Source: Dactylis glomerata
Lineage: Eukaryota > Streptophyta > Magnoliopsida > Poales > Poaceae
Direction: 5' to 3'
Length of the DNA stretch: 64,000 nucleotides
Assembly: GCA_007115705.1 (NCBI GenBank)
Contig: QXEO01000211.1
Coordinates: forward strand, 2,813,417 to 2,877,416
How positions within the stretch are numbered: position 1 is the first letter of the stretch; each line of letters starts with the position of its first letter. Made by a program: the position numbers and the translations under genes. The notes beneath the pieces were generated by a model that was given only the letters and a program-made list of their open reading frames with translations, searched no databases and had not been told where the DNA came from. Positions 11,268-23,299 of this stretch are shown here, piece after piece.

Positions 11268-13843
11268 GCATCTTTACAAATTACTGCGCCTAGCTCAAAG
11301 GCGTTAAAGAAAAGCACTCTTGGGAGATAACCCAATGTTTTTATTCTCAGTAATTTTTCTTTTATTTGAGTCTTGGAAGGCATTACTACTGTAATGACCA
11401 CTCCTTATCCTTTTATTTTGTTTTTGTGCCAAGAGAAGCCTCTAATTTGAGTGAGGTAAGATTTGGGGATGTTGCTGTCCTGAAACTGTTTTTGGGGCTG
11501 CACCGTAAAAATTCGTATAAATTCTCTGTATATCTTTTGGACCTGCGATTTCTTGAGCATATGCCCCAGGTTATATCCAAACTTTAGTTAGTTGAACACT
11601 TTTTAATTTGAGCAACAGAAAACCCCTCAAAAATTCAACCTTTGTCAGCTGTTCAGTTTTGACAGATTTCTGCCAATATTTGTGTTTGCCACTTTATCGC
11701 TTTCTTTTGAGTTCTTTTGATCATGGAAATTTTTGGAGAAGTTGCTACAGTAGTATTTGCTATATATGTGGTAGTTTTGAGTTGAAACCTGAAGCAAAAA
11801 GAGGTTAATTATATGTTATGCTACACTAATGTTGCTAATAGAATTGTGTTTAGTTTTGTATGAAGGAAGTTTTCAAGTGTAGGGATTGGAGAATGATGAG
11901 ATGAATTGAAGAAGGGACAAAAGCTCAAGCTTGGGGATGCCCATGCATCACCCCAAGAAATATCCAAGAAGTACAAGCGTCAAAGCTTGGGGATGCCCCC
12001 GAGGCACCCCTTCTTCATCGGCAAAAATCAGGTCACCTTTCAAGACACTATATTTTTATTGCTTCATGCACTATGCGTTTTTCTTGGAGCGTCAGTTGTT
12101 TTTGTTTTCAGTATTAGTTTAGTTTAGTTTGCTGCAATAAATGGTTAGATCACATCATGTTGTTTTGGAGGGAGATGAACTCTGTTTTTCATTTGCCAAG
12201 AACACTCTAGTTTTCACTCTTATCGTTTCAACGAGTGTTCTCTTTTTCTGCTACTGCGTTTAGCTTTCGATTTTCGCCTTGATTTGCATTCAGATCTTCT
12301 TATATTTATTTATCAAGGTGTATTTTTTCCTCTGGACCATGTTGGTTTTCCTCAAAAGAGTTGGATTAAAAAAGTTTGAATGGTGTTGGAAAAGAGAAAA
12401 AGCTTTATGCAAAAAAGTGGTACAAGAAGGAGCTTGTCTAGACTGCGGCCTAGGCTTTTTCATGTCATGCTTGATGTCTTTTTGATAGTATGCTTAGTGG
12501 TTTTGCTGTAGCATGACTTGTCTCAAATAACTGAGATTGCTTAATGAGCCTTTGAAAAAATCATGCGTTGTTCTTATTGTATGGAAGCATTATTTGGTTT
12601 TCTCCTTTGATGCTTTATTTGGGTTGACTTGGCGCATGCTTACACCATGTTGACTACATAAATAAGTCGCCTATAGCCTCTATGATCATTTAGTTTTTGA
12701 CTTTTGAAGCCATCTTATGCTTCTTTTAATGACGCTTTGTTGCTTTGCATGATTATGGCCATTATTGCTCTCTTAGTTGGTCGCTCCCAGTCTTTTGCTA
12801 GCCCTCGCCTTGTACTGAGTATGAGCTCTACTCATGCATCCAACTCCCAAAAACCAAGTTTGCCATTGTGTCCACTATAAACTCCTAGGCATGGTATTTG
12901 TAAGCCATTCCAAAGTAAATTTTCATGTGCTACCTTTCAACTACTTCTCGTTTTGTGCCACTGTTTTTAGCTCATGGGGACGTAGTGGTCGGATTTGCTA
13001 TCTTCCATATTGACTATTCCAAAAAGAAAAAAGAAAGAAAAAAGAAAGAAAAAAGGCACTCCTCCATGGAAAGTGAATGTTGGTGGGCACCCGATGGAAT
13101 CGGTTAGCCATGGTTTGTGAAAGGAAAAAAGGTGGGGAGGAGTGTTAAGCTTTATAAAAGAGCACAAAAGTGCCAATCTCTCTCTCAAAAACTTGCTTCA
13201 TTTTTGTATGGAAGATAGTAAGAACCCCATTGCCAGTCGTTGACAAAGACAACCACCTCTCAAAACCAATTTTTATCTCTCTGTTTAACAAATGAAAAGC
13301 TCTAGCACATGTTTAATCACTGCTTCCCTCTGCGAAGGGCCTTTCTTTTACTTTCATGTTGAGTCACCACCTTCTATCTTTATGCACCATTAAGAGAGCA
13401 TAGTTGTCATTCTGAGTATAATGTGCATTGTCCCAAAGTTTACATTGATTGATTCATGATCATGGTTTCACTTGTTCTTAAATTATTTGTATCTAGTCAC
13501 CCTCTTAAACTTGAAGGTGTCCTATGCATTTATGTTTTGCTCTCTTTGAAGGACAAGCTGAAAACCATTTGTATGTTTTTCCTTATGATTTGAACACATG
13601 TTTGACTTTCATTGTTTCATTTTCATGATCTTTTGTTTGTGTTCATTTGCATGTTTACAACATGGTTGCTAAGTTCTTATTATCAAGATTATGTCTTTCA
13701 TGCCCATGTTTTAAGTTCTTTGATCCCAGCTCACAATGCTTTCATACATGATCAAGATTGTGATGGTGCATGTCACCTCAAAAATTATTCTTTTGTTATC
13801 ACTTACCTACTCGAGGACGAGCAGGAGTTAAGCTTGGGGATGC
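11268..13843 (+). other. Element C 3' non-coding internal module
   Basis: No supported gene. The module begins with TTGGGAGATAACCCAATG, includes repeats of AAGCTTGGGGATGCCC (about 11928 and 11983), an A/G-rich stretch near 13020, and ends with a polypurine-like tract at the LTR. Related sequence is present in A, B, E and partly in D. Confidence 0.75.
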
Positions 13844-15385
13844 TGATACGTCTCCAACGTATCTATAATTTTTGATGCTCCATGCTTGTTTTTAGACCAT
13901 TTAACCGATGTTTCGTTACACTTCGTGGCACTTTTATGCATTTTCCAGAACTAACCTATTAACAAGTGCCACAGTGCCAGTTCCCTGTTTTCTGCTGTTT
14001 TTGTGTTTCAGAAGTGATACACAGGAAATATTCTCGGAATTGGACGAAACAAGTTCCTGAAGTCTTATTTTTCCCGGGAGCATCCAGACATCCGAAGAGA
14101 GGAAGGAGAGGGGCCACAGGCCACCCTCACATAGGGCTAGCGCGGCCCAGGCCCTGGCCGCGCCACCCTAGTGTGAGGAGGCCTGGGGCCACCCCTGACA
14201 TCGCCCCTTCGCCTATAAGAAGCCTCGGGACGGAAAACCCTAAGGGAGTCGGCAATTTTCCAGAAGCAGTTCCGTAGCTCTGCCGCCACCGTCAACGAAT
14301 TTCGGAGGACAGAAGTCTCTGTTCCGGCACCCTGCCGGGACGGGGAAGTGCCCCCGGAGCCATCTCCATCGGTCTCCATCGCCGTCTCCGCCGTCTCCAT
14401 CGACCTCACCGCCATCTCCATCAACCTTGCTGTCTCCTATGATGAGGAGGGAGTAGTTCGTCCCCGGGGCTGAGGGCTCTACCGGTAGCTATGTGGTTCA
14501 CCTCTCTCTCCCATGATGTGATCTTTATGTGATCGTGAGCTTTGTATCATGTTGAACAAGTAGATGTTATTATTCAGATATTATGTGTACTCTAGTGGTA
14601 TTATTAAAGTAATCTATTCCTCCTGCCATGGTGTAACAGTGATAGTGCGTGCATCATGGTGGTACTTGGTTTAGGCTATGATTGTGATCTCTTGTGGATT
14701 ATGAGAATAATTATTACTATGATAGTATTGAAGTGATCTATTCCTCCTTTCATGGTGTAATGTTGACAGTGTGTGCACCGTGTTAGTACTTGGTTTAAGT
14801 TGCAATAATATCTATCTTGAGTTGTGCTTTGATTTGGATATCTCTATGAGTGGTGTTTGTCAAGTACTTGATGAACTTTAAGGGGTGCTTCTGTAGCCAC
14901 TACACAATGATTAGTGTTATTCAATAGGAGAGCAATTCAGAGTACCATAGTGGAGAGAAGTTATTTATTTGTTCATTCATGTTATACTGTTGGGAGTGTG
15001 TCCACTAGTGAAAGTATGATCCCTAGGCCTTGTTTCCAAGCATTGCACACCGTTTACTTGCTGTTTTGTTACATGTTTGCTCGCAGCGATTTTTATTCCA
15101 GATTGCATTTATTACTCATAATCATCTATACCACTTGTATTTCACTATCTCTTCGCCGAACTAGTGCACCTATACATCTGACAAGTGTATTAGGTGTGTT
15201 GGGGACACAAGAGACTTTCTGTATCGTAATTGCAGGGTTGCTTGAGAGGGATAGCTTTGACATCTTCCTCCCTGAGTTCGATAAACCTTGGGTGATCCAC
15301 TTAAGGGAAACTTGCTGCTGCTCTACAAACCTCTGCACTTGGAGGCCCAACAAGTGTCTACAAGAATAGAAGTGCGTAGACATTA
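13844..15385 (+). repeat. 3' LTR of element C
   Basis: 1542 bp, with hairpin at 14124-14178. The terminal CATCA is CATTA here, a single change in the otherwise conserved LTR end. It is followed directly by the GTGCC duplication. Confidence 0.92.
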
Positions 15386-17267
15386 GTGCCCACCAACATT
15401 CACATACCATGGAGTGCCTTTTTTCTTTTAAAATTAGATTGCAATGGTCTGACCAGCTCTCATGCAAAATTAATGATGAGCAGATGAAGCTGCCTAGTCG
15501 AGGGGTACTTAATTTAATATGGAAGATAGCAATTCCGACCACTACGTCCCCATGAGCTAAAAACAGTGGCACAAAACGAGAATTAGTTGAAAGTTTTTGA
15601 AAGGTAGCACATGAAAATTTACTTGAAATGGCTTACAAATACCATGCATAGGAATTTATAGTGAACACAATGGCAAACTTGGTTTTTAGGAGTTGGATGT
15701 ACGAGTAGAGCTCATACTCAGTACAAAATGAAGGCTAGCAAAAGACTGGGAGCGACCAACTAAGAGAGCAATAACGGCCATAATCATGCAAAGCGACAAA
15801 GCGACATTAAAAGAAGCATAAGATGGCATCAAAAGTCAAAAACTAAATGATCATAGAGGCTATTGGCGACTTTGTAAGAGTCTAACATGTGTGAGCATGC
15901 GCCAAGTCAACCCAAATAAAGCATCAAGGAGAAAACCAAAATAATGCTTCCAAACGATAAAAACAACGCATGATTTTTTCAAAGGCTCATTAAGCAATCT
16001 CAGTTATATGAGACAAGTCATGCTACAGCAAAACCACTAAGCATGCTATCAAAAAGACATCAAGCACGACATGAAAAAGTCTAGGCCGCAGTCTACACAA
16101 GCTCCTTCTTGTACCACTTTTTTGCATAAAGCTTTTTCTCTTTTCCAACACCATTCAAACTTTTTATAAACACCTCTTTTGATGAAAACCAATATAGACC
16201 AGAGGCAAAAAACACCTTGATGAAAATATATAACAAGATCTGAATGCAAATCAAGGCGAAAATCGAAAGCTAAACGCAGTTCTAGAAAAAGGAGAACACT
16301 CATTCAAGTCCGTTTTTCACTCTATCGTTCAACGAGTGTTCTTGGCAAATGAAAAGCAAGAAAACTTCTCCAAAAGGAATTTGTTGGGGTCCAACCATTT
16401 ATTGCAGCAAACAAAACTAAACTAAACTGAAAACTAAAAACAACTGACGCTCCAAGAAAAACGCATAATGCATGAAGCAATAAAAATATAGTGCCTTGAA
16501 AGGTGAACTGATTTTCGCCGATGAAGAAGGAGTGCCTCGGGGGCATCCCCAAGCTTTGACGCTTGTACTTCTTGGATATTTCTTAGGGTGATGCATGGGC
16601 ATCCCCAAGCTTGAGCTTTTGTCCTATCTTCAACTCATCTCATCACTCTCCGATCCCTACACTTGAAAACTTCCTTCATACAAAACTAAACACAAATCTA
16701 TTAGCAACATTAGTGTAAGCATAACATGGAATCAACCCTTTTTGCTTCAAGTTTCAACCTAAAACCACCACATATAAAGCATATACTACTGTAATAACTT
16801 CCCCAAAAGTTCCGTGATCAAAAGAACTCAAAAAGAAAGTGATAAAGCGACAAATACAAATATTGGCAGAAATCTGTCAAAACAGAACAGCTGACAAAGT
16901 TCGAATTTTTAGAGGGTTTTCTGTTGCTCAAATCAAAAATTGTTCAACTAATGAAAGTTTTGATATAACCTGGGCCATATGCACAAGAAATCGCAGGTCC
17001 AAAAGATATACAAAGAATTTTCACGAATTTTTACGGTACAGCACCAAAAACTGTTTCAGGACAGCAACATCCCCAAATCTTACCTCACTCAAATTAGAGG
17101 CTTCTCTTGGCACAAAAACGAAATAAAAAGGATAAGGAGAGGTCATTACAGTAGTAATAACTTCCAAGACTCAAATAAAAGAAAAATAACTGAATGTAAA
17201 AACATTGGGTTATCTCCCAAGAGTGCTTTTCTTTAACGCCTTTGAGCAAGGCGCAGAAAATTGCGAA

Positions 17268-19328
17268 TCAAGTAATATCAAGTGATGAAGCATCAAGCTC
17301 ATAATTTGCTCTAAAAATAGAGTCAAACACTAATTTCTTTCTCTTTCTAGGGAAGTGTTCCATACCTTTCTTGAGTAGAAATTGATATTTGATGGTGCCT
17401 TCCCTCATATCAATGATGGCACCTACAGTTCGAAGAAAGGGTCTTCCCAAAATAATAGGACATGAAGCATGGCATTCAACATCCATAACAAGAAAATCAA
17501 CAGGAACAAGGTCATTGTTAACCACAATAAGAACATCATTAATCCTTCCCAAAGGTTTCTTCTTAGCAACATCAGCAATAGGAGCATCATAATAACACTT
17601 TTCAAGCGGCGGTAAATCAAGCATGTCATAAATCTTTCTAGGCATAATAGAAATACTAGCACCTAGATCACATAAAGCATGGCAATCAAAACCATTAACA
17701 TGCATATCAATGATGGGTTCCCAACCATCTTCTAACTTCTTAGGAATAGAAGCTTTTTGCTTCAACTTTTCATCCCTAATTTTCATGAGAGCATTGGTAA
17801 TATGCTTAGTAAAAGCAACATTTAAAGAACTAGCATTGGGAGTCAAAGCAAGATTTTGCAAGAACAAAATAACTTCAGATATATTGCAGCCATCAACATC
17901 AAAATCATTAAGGGAAATAGAGCTATCATCTCCTACACTCTGAAAAATTTCAGCACTCTTTTGAGAAAAAGTTTTAGCAGTTTTAGGCTTTTTAACACAA
18001 GGAGTGGGAGTTTTCTCTACACCAATCAAAGTAAGAAGATGGCTAGCATTAGGAGCAACATCATTAGAGGTGGTAATGGTACATACCTTCATCTCTCTAG
18101 CCATCTCATCTTCTCTTTCCCACCTGGCATGCAATTCTGCTAGCATCCTAACATTTTCATCAATTCTAACTTGGATAGCATTAGCAATAGCAAAAACATT
18201 GTTCTCTTTCACCTCATTAGGCAACACTTTTAATTTAAGAAGTTCAGCATCATGAGCAAGCCTATCAACTTTAGAAGCAAGAATATCAATTTTGCCTAAC
18301 TTTTCCTCAACAGATTTGTTAAAAGCATTTTGCTTACCGATGAAGTCCTTGAGCATTACCTCAAGCTCGGAGGGCGCGGCCCTAGTGTTGTTGGAGGAAT
18401 TACCGTAAGAGTTACCATAACCATTACCACTGGCAGAAGGATACGGCCTGTAATTGTTACTAGCAAAATTGTTCCTATAAGCATTGTTGTTAAAATTATT
18501 ATTTCTAATGAAGTTTACATCAACATGCTCTTCTTGAGCAACCAAAGAGGCCAAAGGAACATTATTAGGATCTACATGAGTCCTATCATTTGAAAGCATA
18601 AGCATAATAGCATCAATCTTATCACTCAAGGAAGAGGTTTCCTCAACAGAATTTACCTTCTTACCTTGTGGAGCTCTCTCGGTGTGCCATTCAGAGTAAT
18701 TTAACATCATATTGTCGAGCTTTGTTGCGGCGCCCAAAGTAAGGGACATAAAAGTGCCTCCAGCAGCTGAATCAAGTAGGTTCCTCGAAGAAAAATTCAG
18801 TCCTGCATAAAAACTTTGGACAATCATCCAAGTAGTCAGTCCATGAGTGGGACAATTCTTTATCATAGATTTCATTCTTTCCCAAGCTTGAGCAACATGT
18901 TCATTATCAAACTGACTAAACTTCATAATATTGCTACGCAAAGCTATAATCTTAGCAGGAGGATAGTATCTACCAATACAAGCATCCTTACACTTAGCCC
19001 ATGAATCAATACTATTCTTAGTCAAAGACAGCAACCAATCCTTAGCTTATCCTCTCAAAGAAAAAGGGAACAACTTAAGCTTAATAATATCACTTTCAAC
19101 ATCCTTATATTTCTGCATCTCACATAGCTCAACAAAATTGTTGAGATGAGCTGCAGCATCTTCAGTACTAGCACCAGAATATTACTCTTTCATAACAAGG
19201 TTCAACAAAGCAGGTTTAATCTCATAAAAATTTGCAGCAGGAGCAGGTGGCGCAATAGGAGTGCAGATAAAATCACTATTATTCGTGCTAGTAAAGTCAC
19301 ACAACTTGGTGTTTTCAGGAGTAGCCAT
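17268..19328 (-). pseudogene. Gag plus aspartic protease-like frame, two in-frame stops
   Basis: A single frame of 687 codons starts at ATG 19328-19326. Residues about 60-200 resemble the retrotransposon gag domain (GRYYPPAKI, FSQFDNEHVAQAWERMK, NCPTHGL). A middle region is Asn- and Ser-rich. The C-terminal part is an aspartic protease-like domain with CDLGASISIMP and the second-strand motif ILGRPFL. Athila proteases commonly have DLGA rather than DTG, so that is not a defect in itself. TAA codons at 19184-19182 and 19049-19047 interrupt the gag, so this copy cannot make the full protein unless stops are read through. No polymerase follows; the end of the frame runs straight into the 3' non-coding module. 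Confidence 0.88.
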
Positions 19329-19490
19329 TCTAGCAAACTAAAAGCAGACAAGTAAAAACAACTACAAAGGATTCTAAATTTTTTGGGTTTTTGATAAAAT
19401 GATGCAAGTAAAAATAAAGTAAAGCAAAACAATAAACAAAGTAAAGGATGTGCGTGCAAAAAACTCCCCTCGCAGAAGTCTTCTTTTTCC

Positions 19491-19508
19491 TCCCCGGCAA
19501 CGGCGCCA
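19491..19508 (-). other. Primer binding site (tRNA-Asp) of element B
   Basis: Minus-strand TGGCGCCGTTGCCGGGGA, a perfect match to the same site in element C, next to the LTR end CAAGCATCA at 19518. Confidence 0.85.
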
Positions 19509-19517
19509 GAAAATTCT

Positions 19518-21144
19518 TGATGCTTGTGGTACGGTTAGTGTTCATCGTCCAGTTGGGAACCCCAAGAGGAAGGTATGATGAATATAGCAGCAAGGTTTTC
19601 CCTCAGTAAGAAACCAAGGTTTATCGATCCAAAGGGGAAGAAGCCAAACGACTGAAGGTGATGCTTGCTAGCTTGCAACAGCTCCGAACAATTTATAAGA
19701 TGCCTCGTCCAAGCTTTGCTTTGCCAGCTGCAACGTGGAACCTGCACACAACACAACCAAATATTTTGCTCCCAACTTACGATGAGGTTGTCAATCTCAC
19801 CGGTTTGATTGAAACAAAGGAATGAGCGTATCAAGTGGAAAATAGTAATAGTATACGAGTAAAGTAAACAGGTGATAGCAATATAATGGAAAAAAGACTG
19901 GGGTCCATAGTTCACTAGCGGTGTCTCTCCATAAGATAAAATAATATATGCTGGGTAAACAAATTACAGTTGGGCAATTGATAGAATAAAGACAACGTGC
20001 ATATGATGAGAGGATCACTATGAGATTTACTCTGGGCATTACAACAAGATACATAGACCGCCATCCAACTGCATCTATGACTAATAATCCACTTGTGGCG
20101 AATCAATCCGAGAACTCCACAAGTATTAAGTTGCAAACAACAGATAATTGCATTAAGCAAAGTGTGTAATGTAAACAAAGCATATGCCCTCGAGCATATG
20201 AATGTTGTTTTCCCCCTAGTAGCAACAGCACATCTACAACCTTAGAGGTTTCTGTCACTCCCCCAGATTAAATAGAGGCATGAACCCACTATCGAGCATA
20301 AATACCCCCTCTTGGAGTCACTAGCAACTACTCGGCCAAGATAGCTACTAACAACGGAGAGCATGCAAGATCATAAACAACATAGAGATAACATAAGATA
20401 AAATTTCAGTACATCAACTCAAGCATAACACCAATATTCATCGGATCCCAACAAACCAAACATGTAGAATTACATAACGGTGATCTCAATCATGTAAGGT
20501 AGCTCATGAGATCTAAACATGAAGCACATGGTGGAGAAGACAACCATCTAGCTACTGCTATAGACCCATAGTCCAAGGTAGACTACTCACTCATCGCTCC
20601 GAAGGCAAGCATGGCGATGAAGAAGACCTCCGGTGGCGATTCCCCTCTCCGGCAGGGTGCCGGGAAGAGCTTCTAGACCCTCCCGATCTTTGGGTCGACG
20701 GCGGCGGCGGATCGCAATGTGTTCTGGAAAATTGATCGGGTATTTAGGTTTTTCCCGTCGGGGGGTCTTTATAGGCGAAGCGGCATCGTCGGGAGTGGAC
20801 CGAGGCTCCCTCACACATAGGGGGCGCGGCCCAGCCCCTGGCCATGCCGCCCTGGTGTGTGGGGCCCTCGTGGCCCCACTCCGTCTCCTCTTCGGTTCTC
20901 TGGAAGCTTCGGTGAAATTCTGGGCGACTGGCTTTGGTTTTGTCCAATTCCGAGAATATTTTCTGTGTAACTTTTCTGAAACACAAAAACAGCATAAAAC
21001 AGGGAACTGGCACTATGGCGACTTGTTAATAGGTTAGTTTCAGAAAATGCATAAAAGTGCCACAGAGTGTAACAAAACACTAAGCAAATGGTGTAAAAAC
21101 AAGCATGGAGCATCAAAAATTATGGATACGTTGGAGATGTATCA
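19518..21144 (-). repeat. 5' LTR of element B
   Basis: 1627 bp; minus strand TGATACATCTCCAACG...AAGCATCA. Hairpin at about 20808-20860 and TATA-like TATAAAGA just downstream. It is clearly homologous to 6368-7968. Confidence 0.9.
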
Positions 21145-22608
21145 GTGGCAAACCTTAGTTCTTGGTCAGAGAACAATGAACAAACTATACTAGCCTTTGA
21201 ATGGAGCCCTTTTTAAAACAGAGCTAATATAGCAAAAACCATATGCTCAACGAAACAAACTTTTTGCATTCATAGAAAGCTTTCAAAGATATATTTCTTC
21301 AGACAAAAGCATTGTACTAACAAAAGAAGTTAGTAAACATGATTAAACGGATCAACATATGGATGAGTGAAACATAACAACTCAAATGCTTGCTTGAGAT
21401 AGAAGGGAAATAGGTTGACTCAACATGAAAGTAAAAGACAGGCCCTTCGCAGAGGGAAGCAGGGATTAAACATGTGCTAGAGCTTTTCATTTGTAAAACA
21501 GAGGAAAAAATTGTTTTGAGAGGTGGTTGCTTTTGTCAACGACTAGCAACGGAGTTCTTGATATCTTCCATACTAAACAAGTGAGAGCGGTTCTGAGATG
21601 TTTGATTAATTGTCACATTGGTGCTCTATTTATTGCTTGCCACTCCTCCCCACCATTTCCTTTCTCAAACCATGGCTAACCGATTCCATCGGGTGCCGAC
21701 CAACTTTCACATACCATGGAGGAGTGCCTTTTTCATTCCTTTTTGAGATTATAATGTTCTGACCAGCTCCCTTGCAAAATTAGTGACGAGCAGATGAAGC
21801 TGCCTAGTCGAGCGGTACTTAATTTAGTATGGAAGATAACAAACCCATCCACTACGTCCTCATGAGCTAAAAACAGTGCCACAAAATGAGAAGTGTTTGA
21901 AGGTTTTTGAAAGGTAGCACATGAAAATTTACTTGGAATGGCTTGAAATACCATGCATAGAAATTTATAGTGGACTCTTTGGAAGTAACTTGGTTTTTAG
22001 GAATTGGATGCACGAGAAGTATTTCCTCTCAGTACAGGTCTTTGGCTAGCAAGGCTGGGTAGCAAGCATAAGAGTTGCATGAAACAAACAAACATACATA
22101 TAATAAGAACAATCATGCAAACTTTCTTGAAGGTACAATGATTTTAACTTTGAGAATAATACCGCTTATAAGCCAATCATGAAGGAAAACAGAAGTGATG
22201 TAACTACAAGCACTTCTTTCTTCTTTTCTACTCAAACCTCAAGGTGATGTTGCTACTGACCAAGCTAAGTTTGCCAAAACCAACCTAATTTACTCATGCT
22301 CCCAAATTGATACCAATACTAATCAACAAGACTAATCATATAAGAAACATTGCAAACTAAAATAAAGTGTGCAGAAAGTAAACAATAAAACTTCTCATTA
22401 ATATTTCATTACCGCAACTCACACCTAGGGATACATAGATAACCAACTAAGGAGGATACTTCCACACTGCAAACTATTCTATAAGATAACTTCTCTATTC
22501 ATGATATGACTCTACTTGAAAAGTAAATGAGTAAAAGGTGATGATGTGATACCGCGGCACTCCCCCAAGCTTGGAACAAGCCAAGGGGATGCCAATACCG
22601 ATGATGAA
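21145..22608 (-). other. Element D 3' non-coding region
   Basis: No gene seen. About 21400-21980 shares blocks with elements B, C and E (for example CGATTCCATCGGGTG and the CCATGGAGGAGTGCC block). 21990-22600 seems specific to D. Confidence 0.7.
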
Positions 22609-22965
22609 TTACTCCTTTGGCGGTAGTGGAATCAGCCTTGGATTGATGAAATATTCCAGCATCCTGCGAAGCCTGAGATTCTCTTCTTGAAGTATCTCTA
22701 CCTCCTTCTCCAGAGACCGATATTGAGCGCAAAACTCGTCAGTGACCAGCATACCCTCTTTTATCACAGGCATGGAGTTTAGATCCAAGACGTGTAGTAT
22801 TGGTCCCTGCATATTATAAGAAAAGATACGTCTAGCTTTCGTTAGTCCTTCAAAAGTAGGGTTTCTTGCCCTCGATCTTCCAGCCTCCTTCTCTTTCTTC
22901 AGCTTGGGGTCTTGGTGATCATCTTCCCTGGGCCTTTTGCCCTTGTCGTCACTTGAAGAGGCCAT
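22609..22965 (-). CDS. Small 3' accessory ORF of element D, basic plus coiled coil
   Basis: 118 residues from ATG 22965-22963. The N-terminus is very basic and acidic by turns (DDKGKRPREDD, KLKKEKEAGRSRARN), like a nuclear localisation or nucleic-acid binding tail. The middle holds FEGLTKARRIFSYNMQG. The C-terminus has a heptad-like stretch (EKEVEILQEENLRLRRML) that predicts a short coiled coil. I do not recognise a named family. It lies after integrase, where Athila elements may carry an extra gene, and it has its own TATA-like box and LTR-like hairpin upstream (23060-23067, 23132-23187). The frame opens further upstream without an ATG-supported extension; the chosen ATG is the first one after the TATA-like box. 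Confidence 0.6.
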   Translation of the reverse strand: MASSSDDKGKRPREDDHQDPKLKKEKEAGRSRARNPTFEGLTKARRIFSYNMQGPILHVLDLNSMPVIKEGMLVTDEFCAQYRSLEKEVEILQEENLRLRRMLEYFINPRLIPLPPKE

Positions 22966-23059
22966 GGCGCTCTTAACCTTAAGATCAACTCCTGACAGAA
23001 ATAGCTCGAAACAAAACACAACGAGAAAACGATATATAGACCTCGGGGACTCCGGGGGG

Positions 23060-23067
23060 TTATATAG
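23060..23067 (-). promoter_or_regulatory. TATA-like box upstream of the element D accessory ORF
   Basis: Minus-strand CTATATAA, about 95 bases before ATG 22965. The flanking layout (GC-rich hairpin, then TATA, then leader) mimics the LTR promoters in the window. Confidence 0.45.
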
Positions 23068-23131
23068 GTGAAAATTATACATCGAAGCGAAATCACAGGA
23101 GGAAACCGGGACGAAAACGAGTTCCGAGGTG

Positions 23132-23187
23132 TCCTCACACCAGGGCGGCGCGGCCAGGGGTGGGCCCGCGCCCCCTATGTGTGAGGA
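23132..23187 (-). promoter_or_regulatory. Internal LTR-like GC-rich hairpin
   Basis: An inverted repeat reads CTCACACATAGGGGGCGC...GCCGCCCTGGTGTGAGG on the minus strand. The same type of hairpin is in every LTR here: about 5108-5159, 7632-7688, 9017-9070, 14124-14178, 20808-20860, 29331-29382, 58782-58834 and 63775-63829. This is the only copy outside an LTR. Confidence 0.65.
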
Positions 23188-23299
23188 GCACCCGGACTCC
23201 TTTTCCTGCCCATTTTCGTCTCGCGATTTTTCATATTTAGTAAAAATAGCAAAAATATTAAAGGAAGAGTTCATCGCAAATCTTTTCTGACTAGAACTG

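Larger units (their letters stand above)
8737..15385 (+). mobile_element. Element C: complete non-autonomous Athila-type Gypsy element
   Basis: The LTRs at 8737-10278 and 13844-15385 are both 1542 bp. The target duplication GTGCC lies at 8732-8736 and 15386-15390. The primer site TGGCGCCGTTGCCGGGGA (10289-10306) fits the 3' end of plant tRNA-Asp. The only substantial ORF is 10419-11267; then comes about 2.6 kb of non-coding DNA and a polypurine-like AAGCTTGGGGATGC before the 3' LTR. By eye the LTRs differ at some 20-25 sites, about 1.5 percent, so insertion is fairly recent. It lacks gag, pol and integrase and must depend on another element's proteins. It sits inside element B. Confidence 0.93.
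15391..21144 (-). mobile_element. Element B, right part: internal region, gag-protease and 5' LTR
   Basis: This continues element B after element C. Order on the minus strand: 5' LTR 21144-19518, tRNA-Asp primer site 19508-19491, broken gag-protease frame 19328-17268, then non-coding 3' module 17267-15391, which continues at 8736-7969. No polymerase or integrase is encoded, so B is also non-autonomous. It is inserted in the 3' non-coding region of element D, which starts again at 21145. The full span without C is about 8.1 kb. Confidence 0.88.
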
